A stretch of DNA of 18,638 nt from Anaerolineales bacterium (GTDB lineage: Bacteria > Chloroflexota > Anaerolineae > Anaerolineales > Villigracilaceae), in the NCBI GenBank assembly GCA_029933275.1, contig JAOZOM010000009.1, positions 1 through 18,638 of the forward strand. Reading direction: 5' to 3'. How positions within the stretch are numbered: position 1 is the stretch's first letter; each line of letters starts with the position of its first letter. Both the position numbers and the translations under genes were made by a program. Positions 7,315 through 14,573 of the stretch are shown piece by piece. The notes beneath the pieces were generated by a model that worked only from the letters and a program-made list of their open reading frames with translations, did not search any database and was not told the DNA's origin.

Positions 7315-8322
7315 ATGGATAATCGTCTGCGGGAGGCAATTTCTAAAGCAAAAGCGGGACACGAGTTATCCGCGCGCGATCTTTTCATTGATATTGTTGA
7401 AGATAATCCTGACGATAAACTGGCTTGGCTTTGGCTGATTGGTCTTTTGGACGATAGAGATGATTTAATCATTGCTTGTGAGAATGTTTTACGAATTGAC
7501 CCAAGCGAGAAGCGCGTAGGGTTGCGTTTGGAAAAATTAAGAAAAGAAGTGGTTTTAGAAAATGAGCGTAGAGAAAAAGCGGCTCTAGCGAAAATAGATT
7601 ATCTTTTACAGCAGGGGAATAAAGAATTAGCCCTCACCCGATTAAGAAAAATAGTGCAGAAAAACCGCAATGCCGAAACCGCGTGGATTTTGCTCGCCAA
7701 ACACACCTCGAATTTAAACGAACGTGTACAGGCATTATCGCGCATCTTGGCTCTTGACCCGAGAAATGAAGAAAAGCGCGCCGCATTGCGCCGTGCGCAC
7801 TATTTTCGCACAAATCCGCTAGAGTTGGCGGCGAGCCACGAGGAGCGCGGCGAGATTGACGAGGCGATCGCTATCTACGAACGGTTGGCAGCTAAGGCAA
7901 AAGGGCGTAGTGAATGGGATCGGGTTTTCCGCGAAATCCACCGCTTGGAAGCTCTAAAAGCGGAGAGAATTGTGCATATCTCTTCAAAAATAACCCTGAT
8001 GCGCCTCTCCCTCGGTATACCGCTCCTTTTTTTCTTTATGGTTATTATTCAAACGGGATATGATTTCCGCTATTTCACTTTCTTGATGGGAATTGAATTC
8101 TTGATGGTGATTTTGGGCGCGTTTTTAATGGCGGTCGCATCCATCCGCATGGAACATTACCTTTGGGCTGTGTTGGGGAATGCGGCGGGACGCGGCTCGA
8201 AGAGATTGCGTCTGCTGGTTGGTGCGATGGGCTTCACGATTACTTTGTCGGCTTTTCTCCTTCTGAGTATTGAATCCTATGCGCGCTGGGCAACGGTTTT
8301 TGATTATTTTGGATACAACTAG
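7315..8322 (+). CDS. TPR-like repeat protein with three C-terminal membrane segments
   Basis: This 335-aa protein has a cytoplasmic helical-repeat region (about residues 3-215) with TPR-like units, for example ARDLFIDIVEDNPDDKLAW, LALTRLRKIVQKNRNAETAW and IDEAIAIYERLA. Three hydrophobic segments follow, at about 229-247, 255-276 and 299-318. There is no N-terminal signal, so the repeats probably face the cytoplasm as an anchored scaffold. It begins 10 bp after the four-Cys gene and ends 12 bp before the rhomboid gene. I do not recognise a named family. Being next to a membrane protease suggests a shared membrane role, which is inference. Confidence 0.82.
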   Translation: MDNRLREAISKAKAGHELSARDLFIDIVEDNPDDKLAWLWLIGLLDDRDDLIIACENVLRIDPSEKRVGLRLEKLRKEVVLENERREKAALAKIDYLLQQGNKELALTRLRKIVQKNRNAETAWILLAKHTSNLNERVQALSRILALDPRNEEKRAALRRAHYFRTNPLELAASHEERGEIDEAIAIYERLAAKAKGRSEWDRVFREIHRLEALKAERIVHISSKITLMRLSLGIPLLFFFMVIIQTGYDFRYFTFLMGIEFLMVILGAFLMAVASIRMEHYLWAVLGNAAGRGSKRLRLLVGAMGFTITLSAFLLLSIESYARWATVFDYFGYN

Positions 8323-8334
8323 GCGGCATAATTT

Positions 8335-9021
8335 ATGTTTCCAATTAATGATACAGAACCCAATCGTTACAGCCTTTATCCGACAATGACCTTGAGCATT
8401 ATCTTTGTCAATACGCTGATATATTTTCTCTTCCCGCCTCATGAATATGGATTTATGTACAGATATATCGCCACAGTTCCTGCTTTGATTTTTTCGCGAG
8501 TGGGCGGCGGTTTCCTGACCGGTTTAACCTCGATGTTTCTACACGCCGGTTTTTTTCACCTTTTCGGAAATATGTTTGCCCTTTGGGTTTTTGGTCGGCG
8601 CGTGGAAGATGCTTGCGGAGCATGGCGATTTTTGGGGTTTTACCTCCTCGCCGGTTTTGGCTCGGATTTGATTTTTGTGCTGGTTAATGCCAAATCCCAT
8701 ATTCCCGTGATTGGAGCTAGCGGCGCGATTTTTGGTGTGATGGGCGCATATCTGATTTTATATCCGAAAGCACGCATCCGCACTCTGATATTTTGGTTCA
8801 GCTTTATCCCCTCTTGGCCCCGAATCCGCGCTTTTTGGGTGATTATTTATTTTCTGGCGATGCAACTTATCCCTGCAATTGATATTGTGATGAACGGCAG
8901 GAGTTATCAATACAGCGTTGCCTACTGGGGGCATTTGGGTGGATTCTTCGCCTCGCTCACCATCCTCCTATTCTTGCGCCCGGAAGCCTTTGCACGCTAT
9001 TGGAGCGATACGCAGGTTTAG
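8335..9021 (+). CDS. Rhomboid-family intramembrane serine protease
   Basis: This 228-aa polytopic membrane protein would cleave other proteins within their transmembrane helices. The catalytic pair is S129 in GASGAIFG and H200 in YWGHLGG. H75 and N79 in HLFGN match the conserved oxyanion-side residues of TM2 in GlpG-like enzymes. Hydrophobic stretches fit six transmembrane helices. It is the last gene of the five-gene run, 12 bp after the TPR membrane protein. Its stop is only 4 bp from the end of a convergent lipoprotein gene, with no terminator between them. Substrates cannot be inferred from the sequence. Confidence 0.93.
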   Translation: MFPINDTEPNRYSLYPTMTLSIIFVNTLIYFLFPPHEYGFMYRYIATVPALIFSRVGGGFLTGLTSMFLHAGFFHLFGNMFALWVFGRRVEDACGAWRFLGFYLLAGFGSDLIFVLVNAKSHIPVIGASGAIFGVMGAYLILYPKARIRTLIFWFSFIPSWPRIRAFWVIIYFLAMQLIPAIDIVMNGRSYQYSVAYWGHLGGFFASLTILLFLRPEAFARYWSDTQV

Positions 9022-9025
9022 CTTT

Positions 9026-10654
9026 TTATTCTGGCAAGGGGTCATAAGGTTGGATATATTTCATTTGCCATTTTCCATCTTCGCCCTCCACAATCGACGC
9101 GAGCGTGACCAGATGAATCCATGTTTTGCCGGGGCGGAGCGTAATCGGGTTGCCTGCCACATCCGTAAAATGGATTGGACGAAGCATCCCACTTTCTTTC
9201 TCCCAAGTGCGGTTTTCGGTAGACCAATACACTTTTTGCACCGTGCCATCCCGAAAAAGATAGGCAAAGCCGCGTTTCCCCATCCCCAACTCCACTTTGA
9301 GCTGATTATGCCGAAAAACAGAATGCTCGGCTTGCAGAATAATCACATTTTCAAAAGATTGCTGTCTGCCCGTGAGTCGGTCGATGGCAGGATGAAAAAT
9401 CCCCAGCCCGTCTGCGTCATCCGTGAAGCGTAAATAGGATTGAGAGAGAGGATCATATTCCCAATAGGATTGGTCGTACGCGTGATAATAAATTGAAAGG
9501 GATGTCGCCGTCTCGCGCGTGGATTTGGGCAGGATTTCGTTAAATAAATTTCCCGAGTAATTCGGCTTTCTCCCGCTCCCATTCGACTCGGCGAGTTGCC
9601 GCATCTCCTCTACGGGCAGGAGTGCGCTGTTGGGCGTGGTGGGATCTACCCCGCGCATAATTTTGCAGGGATTAAGCTGTGCCAAAATATCGGGTGCGGC
9701 TCCAGCGAAGATGAGACAACTCTGCGGAAACATCTTGTTGACATAATCATAAGTCAGTCGCCCCGAGCGAATTGGTCCTACATAGGCTTCGGTGGGGATA
9801 TAAGCGGCAGAAGGTGTTGGGAAGGGCATTTGTCGATTAACCGGTATCAAGCCCGCGTCCACGTTCGTTTCTGTGTCGGAGATGCGAAAAAGCCGCGTCC
9901 GCTTGGTATCCGCATCTATATCGCTATCTTGGTCATCGTTTCCAATATCCGATAAGGTGAAAGTGTAATTTTCACTTTGCTCAACTTCAATAAAATAGCT
10001 TTTTTCGAGGTCGGGGATATTGAAAGCGTAATAGCCGTTTGAGTTAGTAGAAGTATCGGCGATTTTTTTGCCATCTGCGTAAAGTCGGATGCAGACCCCG
10101 CCCACGCCTGCCTCCCAATCTTCTTGGATTCCGTTTTTATTTTCATCGAGCCAAACACGGTTGCCAACCCAATGCTCAGTTGGCGTGAAAATCATCTCGT
10201 TGACGGGACATCCGCCGGTGAGATTGGGGATATAACGAGGATAATCGCCGTAGAAAACGCTCAAAAAACGCGTTGCCGCCTCGCCGATATAATACTCAAA
10301 AACCCACGATGCAAAGCTGATTCCCGCTTGGGGACGTGCCGACGCGGGGCTATTGCTAATTGAAACCAGCACCGCGGGGAGATCAAGTAGCGTGGCATCT
10401 TGCACCGCCCTCCCTGTGAGGGGATTGTAGTTTTCGGGGAAATTTTCGAATTCGATACCATAGCTTTGCGAAGTTAAGCGCGGCTGGGGCGTTGGGGAAA
10501 GGGTTGGCGTTTGACTCGGCTCGCTCGTTGGAATTTGCGTTTGTGTCGGGATGAATCTTTGAGTTGGCGTGGGGTTATTTTCGATTTGTGGCGTTTTTGC
10601 ACAATTCGATAGAAAAATGGTGATAATGAGGAGAAGTAGTTTTTTTGTTTTCAT
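9026..10654 (-). CDS. DUF3048 (YerB-like) lipoprotein with inserted SdrD_B-like domain
   Basis: This is a 542-aa exported lipoprotein. A signal peptide ends in LSNC with C18 as the lipidated residue (asparagine at -1 is unusual), followed by a Pro/Thr/Ser-rich linker (about 27-60). DUF3048 begins with NPLTGRAVQ (77-85) and ARPQAGISFASWVFEYY, including TRFLSVFYG. It is interrupted at about 162-270 by an SdrD_B-like beta domain (VGNRVWLDENKNGIQ, NGYYAF, a DxDxDAD calcium-type loop, VDAG). DUF3048 then resumes with VGPIRSGR (292-299), and its C-terminal half has LQAEHSVFRHN and PGKTWIHLV. The molecular function of DUF3048 is unknown to me. It is probably extracytoplasmic and surface-facing. An extended -10 promoter lies upstream. 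Confidence 0.9.
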   Translation of the reverse strand: MKTKKLLLLIITIFLSNCAKTPQIENNPTPTQRFIPTQTQIPTSEPSQTPTLSPTPQPRLTSQSYGIEFENFPENYNPLTGRAVQDATLLDLPAVLVSISNSPASARPQAGISFASWVFEYYIGEAATRFLSVFYGDYPRYIPNLTGGCPVNEMIFTPTEHWVGNRVWLDENKNGIQEDWEAGVGGVCIRLYADGKKIADTSTNSNGYYAFNIPDLEKSYFIEVEQSENYTFTLSDIGNDDQDSDIDADTKRTRLFRISDTETNVDAGLIPVNRQMPFPTPSAAYIPTEAYVGPIRSGRLTYDYVNKMFPQSCLIFAGAAPDILAQLNPCKIMRGVDPTTPNSALLPVEEMRQLAESNGSGRKPNYSGNLFNEILPKSTRETATSLSIYYHAYDQSYWEYDPLSQSYLRFTDDADGLGIFHPAIDRLTGRQQSFENVIILQAEHSVFRHNQLKVELGMGKRGFAYLFRDGTVQKVYWSTENRTWEKESGMLRPIHFTDVAGNPITLRPGKTWIHLVTLASIVEGEDGKWQMKYIQPYDPLPE

Positions 10655-10681
10655 AGGATTTGTAGACCAGTATTAAGTGAG

Positions 10682-10690
10682 ATTGTAGCA
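10682..10690 (-). promoter_or_regulatory. Extended -10 promoter for the DUF3048 lipoprotein gene
   Basis: On the minus strand this reads TGCTACAAT, an extended -10 with one mismatch to TATAAT. Transcription would start near 10675 and give a leader of about 20 nt before the ATG at 10654. The 78-bp gap to the divergent xseA ATG must hold both promoters. No convincing -35 is seen. Confidence 0.5.
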
Positions 10691-10732
10691 GAAAACTTGC
10701 CAACTCCCTCAAGATAAAGTATCCTCCGAGTA

Positions 10733-11950
10733 ATGAATCAAGACAACCTTTTTTCCTCTCCGCGTTGGACGGTGACAAGCATCACCGCCTATTTACGCGA
10801 GATGCTCGAAAGCGATGAAATGCTTCGTGATGCTTGGGTGAAGGGAGAACTCTCGAACCTTTCTCGCCCTCGTTCGGGGCATCTTTATTTCACCCTCAAA
10901 GATGGCGGCGCATCTCTGCGCTGTCTGATGTGGCGCAGTAGCGCGGCGCGCCTAAATCTTGAATTGCGCGAGGGCATGGAAGTTGAAGTTCGTGGCTATA
11001 TCAGCATTTACGATGTCGGCGGGCAATATCAGCTTTATGCCGAAGAAATCCGTCCCGTTGGGGAGGGCGCACTTTATCAAGAGTTTTTGCGTCTGAAAGC
11101 GATGCTTGAAGCTGAGGGGCTTTTTGATGCGGCGCGCAAGAAGGCAATTCCGGAATTACCGAAAAAAATCGGCATTGTCACCTCTGCCACTGGCGCGGCT
11201 CTGCGGGATATGCTCAACACTTTGCGCCGCCGAATGCCGCTTGCGGAGGTAATTCTCGCCCCGACTATGGTGCAAGGAGATGCCGCACCTGCCAAAATTG
11301 TGGATGCGCTGGATGAACTGCTCCGCATCGCTCCTGACCTTGACGTGATTCTGCTTGGACGCGGCGGCGGCTCTATCGAAGATTTATGGGCATTTAACGA
11401 TGAATTTGTTGTGCGCATGGTGGCTGCATCTCCGATCCCAATCATTTCGGGAGTTGGACACGAAACTGACTTTACCCTGACCGATTTCGCCGCCGATCTG
11501 CGCGCCGCTACACCCACCGCCGCGGCGGAGTTGGCGACTCCAATTACTATCAACGAGTTGCGCGGTGCGGTCGGATATTATGCCGAGCAGTTGAACGCCA
11601 ATATCATCGCTATTCTGGATAGAGATTTTGTCCGAGTAGATGACCTCCGCGCGCGGCTGGGATACGCATCTCCGCTGAGGGGCATCCAGCGGGATGTGCA
11701 GAGGCTTGATGGGCTGATTCAGCGTCTTAACGCCGCACAAGACCATCGTCAAGAAGTGATGCAGACCAAGTTGAAGGGGCTAAATCGGCGACTCGGTGCA
11801 TTGAATCCGCAAGCGGTTTTGGCGCGCGGTTATGCCATCGTCACTCGTTCTCATGATCGAAAAATTATTGGGAGTGTGGCGGAGGCGAAAGAGGGTGAGG
11901 GGTTGAAAATCCGAATAAAAGATGGCGAGTTTGATGCTAAAGTTATTTAA
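10733..11950 (+). CDS. xseA: Exodeoxyribonuclease VII large subunit
   Basis: This is the 405-aa catalytic subunit of exonuclease VII, which degrades single-stranded DNA in both directions and acts in repair. The N-terminal OB fold covers about residues 10-105 (WVKGELSNLSRPRSGHLYFTLKD, then the VEVRGYISIYDVGGQYQL strand). The catalytic core has IGIVTSATGAALRDM (147-160), GRGGGSIEDLW (209-219) and GVGHETDFTLTD (240-251). The C-terminal third is a coiled coil that would bind XseB. The family is usually 400-450 aa, so this is full length. No Shine-Dalgarno sequence precedes the ATG. Combined with the short divergent spacer, this suggests a very short or absent leader. xseB follows after 10 bp. 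Confidence 0.97.
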   Translation: MNQDNLFSSPRWTVTSITAYLREMLESDEMLRDAWVKGELSNLSRPRSGHLYFTLKDGGASLRCLMWRSSAARLNLELREGMEVEVRGYISIYDVGGQYQLYAEEIRPVGEGALYQEFLRLKAMLEAEGLFDAARKKAIPELPKKIGIVTSATGAALRDMLNTLRRRMPLAEVILAPTMVQGDAAPAKIVDALDELLRIAPDLDVILLGRGGGSIEDLWAFNDEFVVRMVAASPIPIISGVGHETDFTLTDFAADLRAATPTAAAELATPITINELRGAVGYYAEQLNANIIAILDRDFVRVDDLRARLGYASPLRGIQRDVQRLDGLIQRLNAAQDHRQEVMQTKLKGLNRRLGALNPQAVLARGYAIVTRSHDRKIIGSVAEAKEGEGLKIRIKDGEFDAKVI

Positions 11951-11960
11951 TGGAGTTTCG

Positions 11961-12170
11961 ATGAAAAAGATGGAAGAATTGAGTTACGAAGAGGCTTTTG
12001 CTGAGTTGGAAACGATTGTGGCTACGCTCGAGAATGAGCAACGCGCGCTAGATGAATCTATGGCACTTTTTGAGCGGGGGCAGAATTTGAGTAAGCGTTG
12101 CTCACTTTTGCTCGAAGAAGCGGAGTTGAAGGTAAGGCAACTTTCGGAGGGTGCCGTAAGTGATGAATAG
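11961..12170 (+). CDS. xseB: Exodeoxyribonuclease VII small subunit
   Basis: This 69-aa helical protein wraps onto the XseA coiled coil to form the XseA-XseB complex. The conserved SYEEAFAELETIVATLENEQRALDESMALFERGQNL pattern starts around residue 6. ATG 11961 is chosen because GGAG (11952-11955) sits 5 nt upstream. A longer in-frame reading would begin inside xseA and lacks a ribosome site. The last codons overlap the start of the next gene by 8 bp. Confidence 0.95.
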   Translation: MKKMEELSYEEAFAELETIVATLENEQRALDESMALFERGQNLSKRCSLLLEEAELKVRQLSEGAVSDE

Positions 12171-12615
12171 TCCTTTAGGTGTTTTTCAAAACCCTGTTTT
12201 TTTAAGTTCAGTAATTGCTTGGGGTTTGGCTCAAATTATCAAAGTGCCGATAGAGTATTTTCGCTCAGGAAGAATGAATTGGGCTTTATTACTCAGCGCG
12301 GGAGGGATGCCTAGCTCTCACTCTGCATTGATGGTTGGTGCGACTTATGGGGCGGGGCTATTTATCGGCTTTGATTCAGCTGTTTTCGCGGTTATTTTCC
12401 CGATTACGATGATTGTAATCTACGATGCAACCGGAGTTCGTAGGCAGGCAGGGTTTCATGCGGAGAAGATTAATCTATTGATTGGTGAATTGTTGAGCGG
12501 AGATTTTAAGGCGGAGAAGAAATTGCGCGAGGTGCTTGGGCATACACCCTTGGAAGCTCTTTTTGGCGTTTTACTTGGCTTGGTTGTAGCGCAAGCTCTA
12601 TGGTTTTTATGGTAA
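12163..12615 (+). CDS. Divergent PAP2-family (YuiD/DUF212-type) membrane protein
   Basis: This 150-aa integral membrane protein has the family signature GGMPSSHSALMVG (47-59), followed by hydrophobic helices and the conserved DATGVRRQAGFHAEKIN block. It ends in a final helix (ALFGVLLGLVVAQALWFLW). Family members resemble phosphatidic-acid phosphatases but keep only part of that active site, and their substrates are not established. The start could be GTG 12160 or ATG 12163. GGAGG at 12146-12150 fits either, at 9 or 12 nt. The overlap with xseB indicates co-translation. Confidence 0.92.
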   Translation: MNSPLGVFQNPVFLSSVIAWGLAQIIKVPIEYFRSGRMNWALLLSAGGMPSSHSALMVGATYGAGLFIGFDSAVFAVIFPITMIVIYDATGVRRQAGFHAEKINLLIGELLSGDFKAEKKLREVLGHTPLEALFGVLLGLVVAQALWFLW

Positions 12616-12675
12616 GGAGATGGTAGGATTTGGGTCTTATTTGAGGTAGTTTTAATTTATTCAAAGGAGTAAAAA

Positions 12676-12873
12676 ATGGAAGAATTAGTTGCATTAGTGA
12701 TGAAGAAAACCGGCTTGACTGAAAAGCAAGCTGAATCTGCGGTGGAAGTTGTGCTTGGTTTTATTAAAGATAAATTGCCCGCTGTTGTCGGCGGACAAAT
12801 TGACGCGCTTCTTGAAGGCAAAGGCGATCTCGGCGCAGCCGCAGATGCGCTTGGTAGCTTATTCGGTAAATAA
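12676..12873 (+). CDS. Small helical protein of unknown function (65 aa)
   Basis: A good ribosome site (AAAGGAG) precedes this ATG. The protein is predicted to be all helical: an N-terminal MEELVALVMKKTGL, a QAESAVEVVLGFIKDKLP helix, and a C-terminal stretch rich in Ala, Gly and Leu ending LGSLFGK. It lacks Cys, His and Trp and has no signal peptide or membrane segment. The pattern resembles small DUF2267/DUF2780-like proteins but I cannot assign a family. It starts 60 bp after the YuiD-like gene, and a weak promoter-like sequence in that gap may give it its own transcript. It is followed by a very strong terminator. Confidence 0.75.
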   Translation: MEELVALVMKKTGLTEKQAESAVEVVLGFIKDKLPAVVGGQIDALLEGKGDLGAAADALGSLFGK

Positions 12874-12888
12874 ATCTTATTCGTAAGT

Positions 12889-12928
12889 GCATAAAAAAAG
12901 CCTCCCATTTGGGAGGCTTTTTTTATGC
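12889..12928. terminator. Bidirectional terminator, 18-bp perfect stem
   Basis: The arms 12889-12906 and 12911-12928 are perfect complements around an ATTT loop. The GC-rich core is GCCTCCC/GGGAGGC, flanked by A7 on the left and T7 on the right. U tracts therefore form on both strands. It serves the small helical protein gene (+) and the convergent lipoprotein operon (-), whose last stop lies 14 bp away. Confidence 0.95.
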
Positions 12929-12941
12929 GTAATTTGGTGAT

Positions 12942-13541
12942 TTAGGGACCTACGAATTTGAGTCTATCTTGCATAATATGGAGAGTGTGTTTGTCGGCGT
13001 TCAATACACCAGTTAAGTCAAGTCCGTGACTGAACGCGGGTTGTTCGCCTTGCGCCGTGAATGCGTAGGCGTAATAATAACCAGCGGGTAACGCGAACAT
13101 TTGGCTTTGGTTTCCAGCAATTTGTCCTGTGACGTAACCGCAATAGCCAGCATAGTTATCGTAGAGGTATAAGGAAACATTCACAGCACTCTTGGTTTCG
13201 TTGTATACAAGAATTTTTGTTGCTGTTCCTGTCCACTCACCCAGAGGTTTATCGCAGGGATCTTTTTCTGGCGTTGCGGAGGGAATCGGCGTATTTGTAA
13301 TTGCTGGGGTAGCGGTGGGCGGAATAGGGGTGATGGTGGGTGTCTCGGTCGGCGGGACGGGGGTATTGGTTGCGGTCGGCATCGCGGTTAGCGTTTGCGC
13401 TGCCATTGTCCACGCCATCGAGATGGCTGTAGCCTGAACATCTTCGCCTGTCAACGGCGGCGGTGTTTCCTCAGTGGGGGTTCCACTACATGCACTTAGC
13501 AATAAGCCAAAGAGGGCGAGGATAAAAATTAACTTTTTCAT
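12942..13541 (-). CDS. Lipoprotein with Thr/Pro-rich linker, paralogue of the upstream gene
   Basis: This 199-aa protein has a clear lipoprotein signal (MKKLIFILALFGLLLSAC, C18 lipidated). An AQTLTAMPTAT segment follows, then a Thr/Pro linker (about 56-93) and a C-terminal beta-rich domain from about 100. That domain includes TATKILVYNETKSAVNVSLYLY and AGYYYAYAF. ATG 13541 is chosen because AGGAG lies 9-13 nt upstream and the signal peptide begins there. A longer frame to 13640 would overlap the upstream gene and bury the signal. Three cysteines remain in the mature domain (in DPCDKP and GYCGY, besides C18), so a disulfide is possible. The function is unknown. Confidence 0.87.
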   Translation of the reverse strand: MKKLIFILALFGLLLSACSGTPTEETPPPLTGEDVQATAISMAWTMAAQTLTAMPTATNTPVPPTETPTITPIPPTATPAITNTPIPSATPEKDPCDKPLGEWTGTATKILVYNETKSAVNVSLYLYDNYAGYCGYVTGQIAGNQSQMFALPAGYYYAYAFTAQGEQPAFSHGLDLTGVLNADKHTLHIMQDRLKFVGP

Positions 13542-13566
13542 ATTTTTTTTAACTCCTGTAGAAAAT

Positions 13567-14259
13567 TTATTTTTCAATAGTGATTTTATCTTTTTTGATG
13601 GTAATTGTAAGCCCGGATTGATGAATGCCAAAATAGGCAATTAGGGGTTCTTTGCCTACATAAACAACCGCGGTATATTGTCCTTCTGGAATTGGAAATC
13701 TGACATTGACCCAAGGGTAAAGCTCGTACTCTATGATGGGGTGATAGTTGCCAACGGTTACGCCTTGTAAAGAAATATAGGCGCGATATTTTGTATAATT
13801 TATAACCTTAACTTTATATCTCGGCACAGAATCCGGTGGTTCGCCTACGCTGATTGGCGAAGTCGGGGAGGGGTAAATGCTTGTCGCTGTTGCTTCGGGC
13901 GTTCCTGTGACCTCTGGCGTTACCGTCTCTGTTCCAGCGGGGAGCGTGCTATCGGGCGTTTCTGTTGCGCTTTCCGTAGCAGTAGCAGTAGCGGTTGCGG
14001 TTTCGGTAGGAGCAGGTTCTTCCGTCGCTGTCACCGAGAGAGTCTCTGTCGGCGGGATGGCGGTTGGCGGTTCCATGGTTGGTGTAGCGAGAGCTTCAAA
14101 AGTTTGGGCGGCTTGCGTACTGGCAAGAATATCTGCCGTAGCCACAAGATCAACTGATTCGGCCGGCGTGTCCTGCTCCGGTTTTAGAAAATCAGGCACA
14201 CACGCGCTCAAACTGAGTAAAATGACAATCCAAAGAGCAAGAAGTAGAAATTTCTTCAT
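13567..14259 (-). CDS. Lipoprotein with Thr/Ala-rich low-complexity linker
   Basis: This 230-aa lipoprotein has the signal MKKFLLLALWIVILLSLSAC (C20 lipidated) and an AAQTFEALATPT segment similar to its downstream neighbour. A Thr/Ala/Pro/Glu-rich linker covers about 57-140 and includes an alternating ATATATAT run. The C-terminal domain of about 85 residues (YKVKVINYTKYRAYISLQG, VRFPIPEGQYTAVVYVG) is beta-rich. A GAGGGAGA ribosome site sits upstream. The gene is followed after 25 bp by its paralogue, so the pair is an operon. Both C-terminal domains share an N-Y/E-T-K pattern early in the domain and an aromatic-rich strand later. The linkers suggest a cell-surface stalk. Function unknown. Confidence 0.86.
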   Translation of the reverse strand: MKKFLLLALWIVILLSLSACVPDFLKPEQDTPAESVDLVATADILASTQAAQTFEALATPTMEPPTAIPPTETLSVTATEEPAPTETATATATATESATETPDSTLPAGTETVTPEVTGTPEATATSIYPSPTSPISVGEPPDSVPRYKVKVINYTKYRAYISLQGVTVGNYHPIIEYELYPWVNVRFPIPEGQYTAVVYVGKEPLIAYFGIHQSGLTITIKKDKITIEK

Positions 14260-14282
14260 AGCAATCTCCCTCGCAAAGGCGA

Positions 14283-14288
14283 ATTATA
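14283..14288 (-). promoter_or_regulatory. Candidate -10 box for the lipoprotein pair
   Basis: TATAAT on the minus strand lies 24 bp upstream of the ATG at 14259. This gives a short leader containing the ribosome site. No -35 or extended -10 TG is seen, so the call rests on the hexamer and its position only. Confidence 0.4.
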
Positions 14289-14383
14289 GTTCGCGGTAGC
14301 TCAAAAGCTCTATCCACGAAGTCACACGAAAGTATAATCAAAAAGCTAGAGACCTAACAGTTTCATAAATCGCATTTTTTGCA

Positions 14384-14448
14384 TCACGCAAAGACGCTAA
14401 GACGCAAAGTTTTTAAGTTTTTCTTGGCGACTTTGCGTCTTTGCGTGA
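14384..14448. repeat. Palindromic intergenic element 2 (CGCAAAGA type)
   Basis: TCACGCAAAGACGC (14384-14397) and GCGTCTTTGCGTGA (14435-14448) are perfect 14-bp inverted repeats. The left side reads as 8-bp units CGCAAAGA, CGCTAAGA and CGCAAAGT, and the loop is T-rich. It sits in the 314-bp gap 14260-14573, between the lipoprotein operon start and the thioredoxin stop. I see no gene in the rest of that gap. It could end thioredoxin transcription, but there is no uninterrupted U tract after the stem. Confidence 0.8.
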
Positions 14449-14573
14449 GATTTAAGAAATGGTCTAAGCAAAGTGTCAGGTGGCTAGATCAAAAAGCAAC
14501 AAAAATCAGTGAAATCAGTAGCAAAATTTGAAATTTTGAAACCACTCCACCGTGAAGTTTGAAAGACTCGTAA

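Noticed and set aside
8918..9433. Plus-strand open frame over the rhomboid/DUF3048 junction
   Set aside because: It overlaps two well-supported genes, has no ribosome site and shows no family features.
13877..14299. Long plus-strand open frame rich in Val/Ala/Ser
   Set aside because: It is the antisense reading of the Thr/Ala-rich lipoprotein linker, where repetitive codons keep the complementary frame open. It has no ribosome site or family match. The frame at 13192-13437 is rejected for the same reason.
14333..14338. TATAAT on the plus strand in the gap before thioredoxin
   Set aside because: It has no -35, no extended -10 and no plus-strand gene downstream. It is most likely chance in AT-rich sequence, although a small RNA cannot be excluded.
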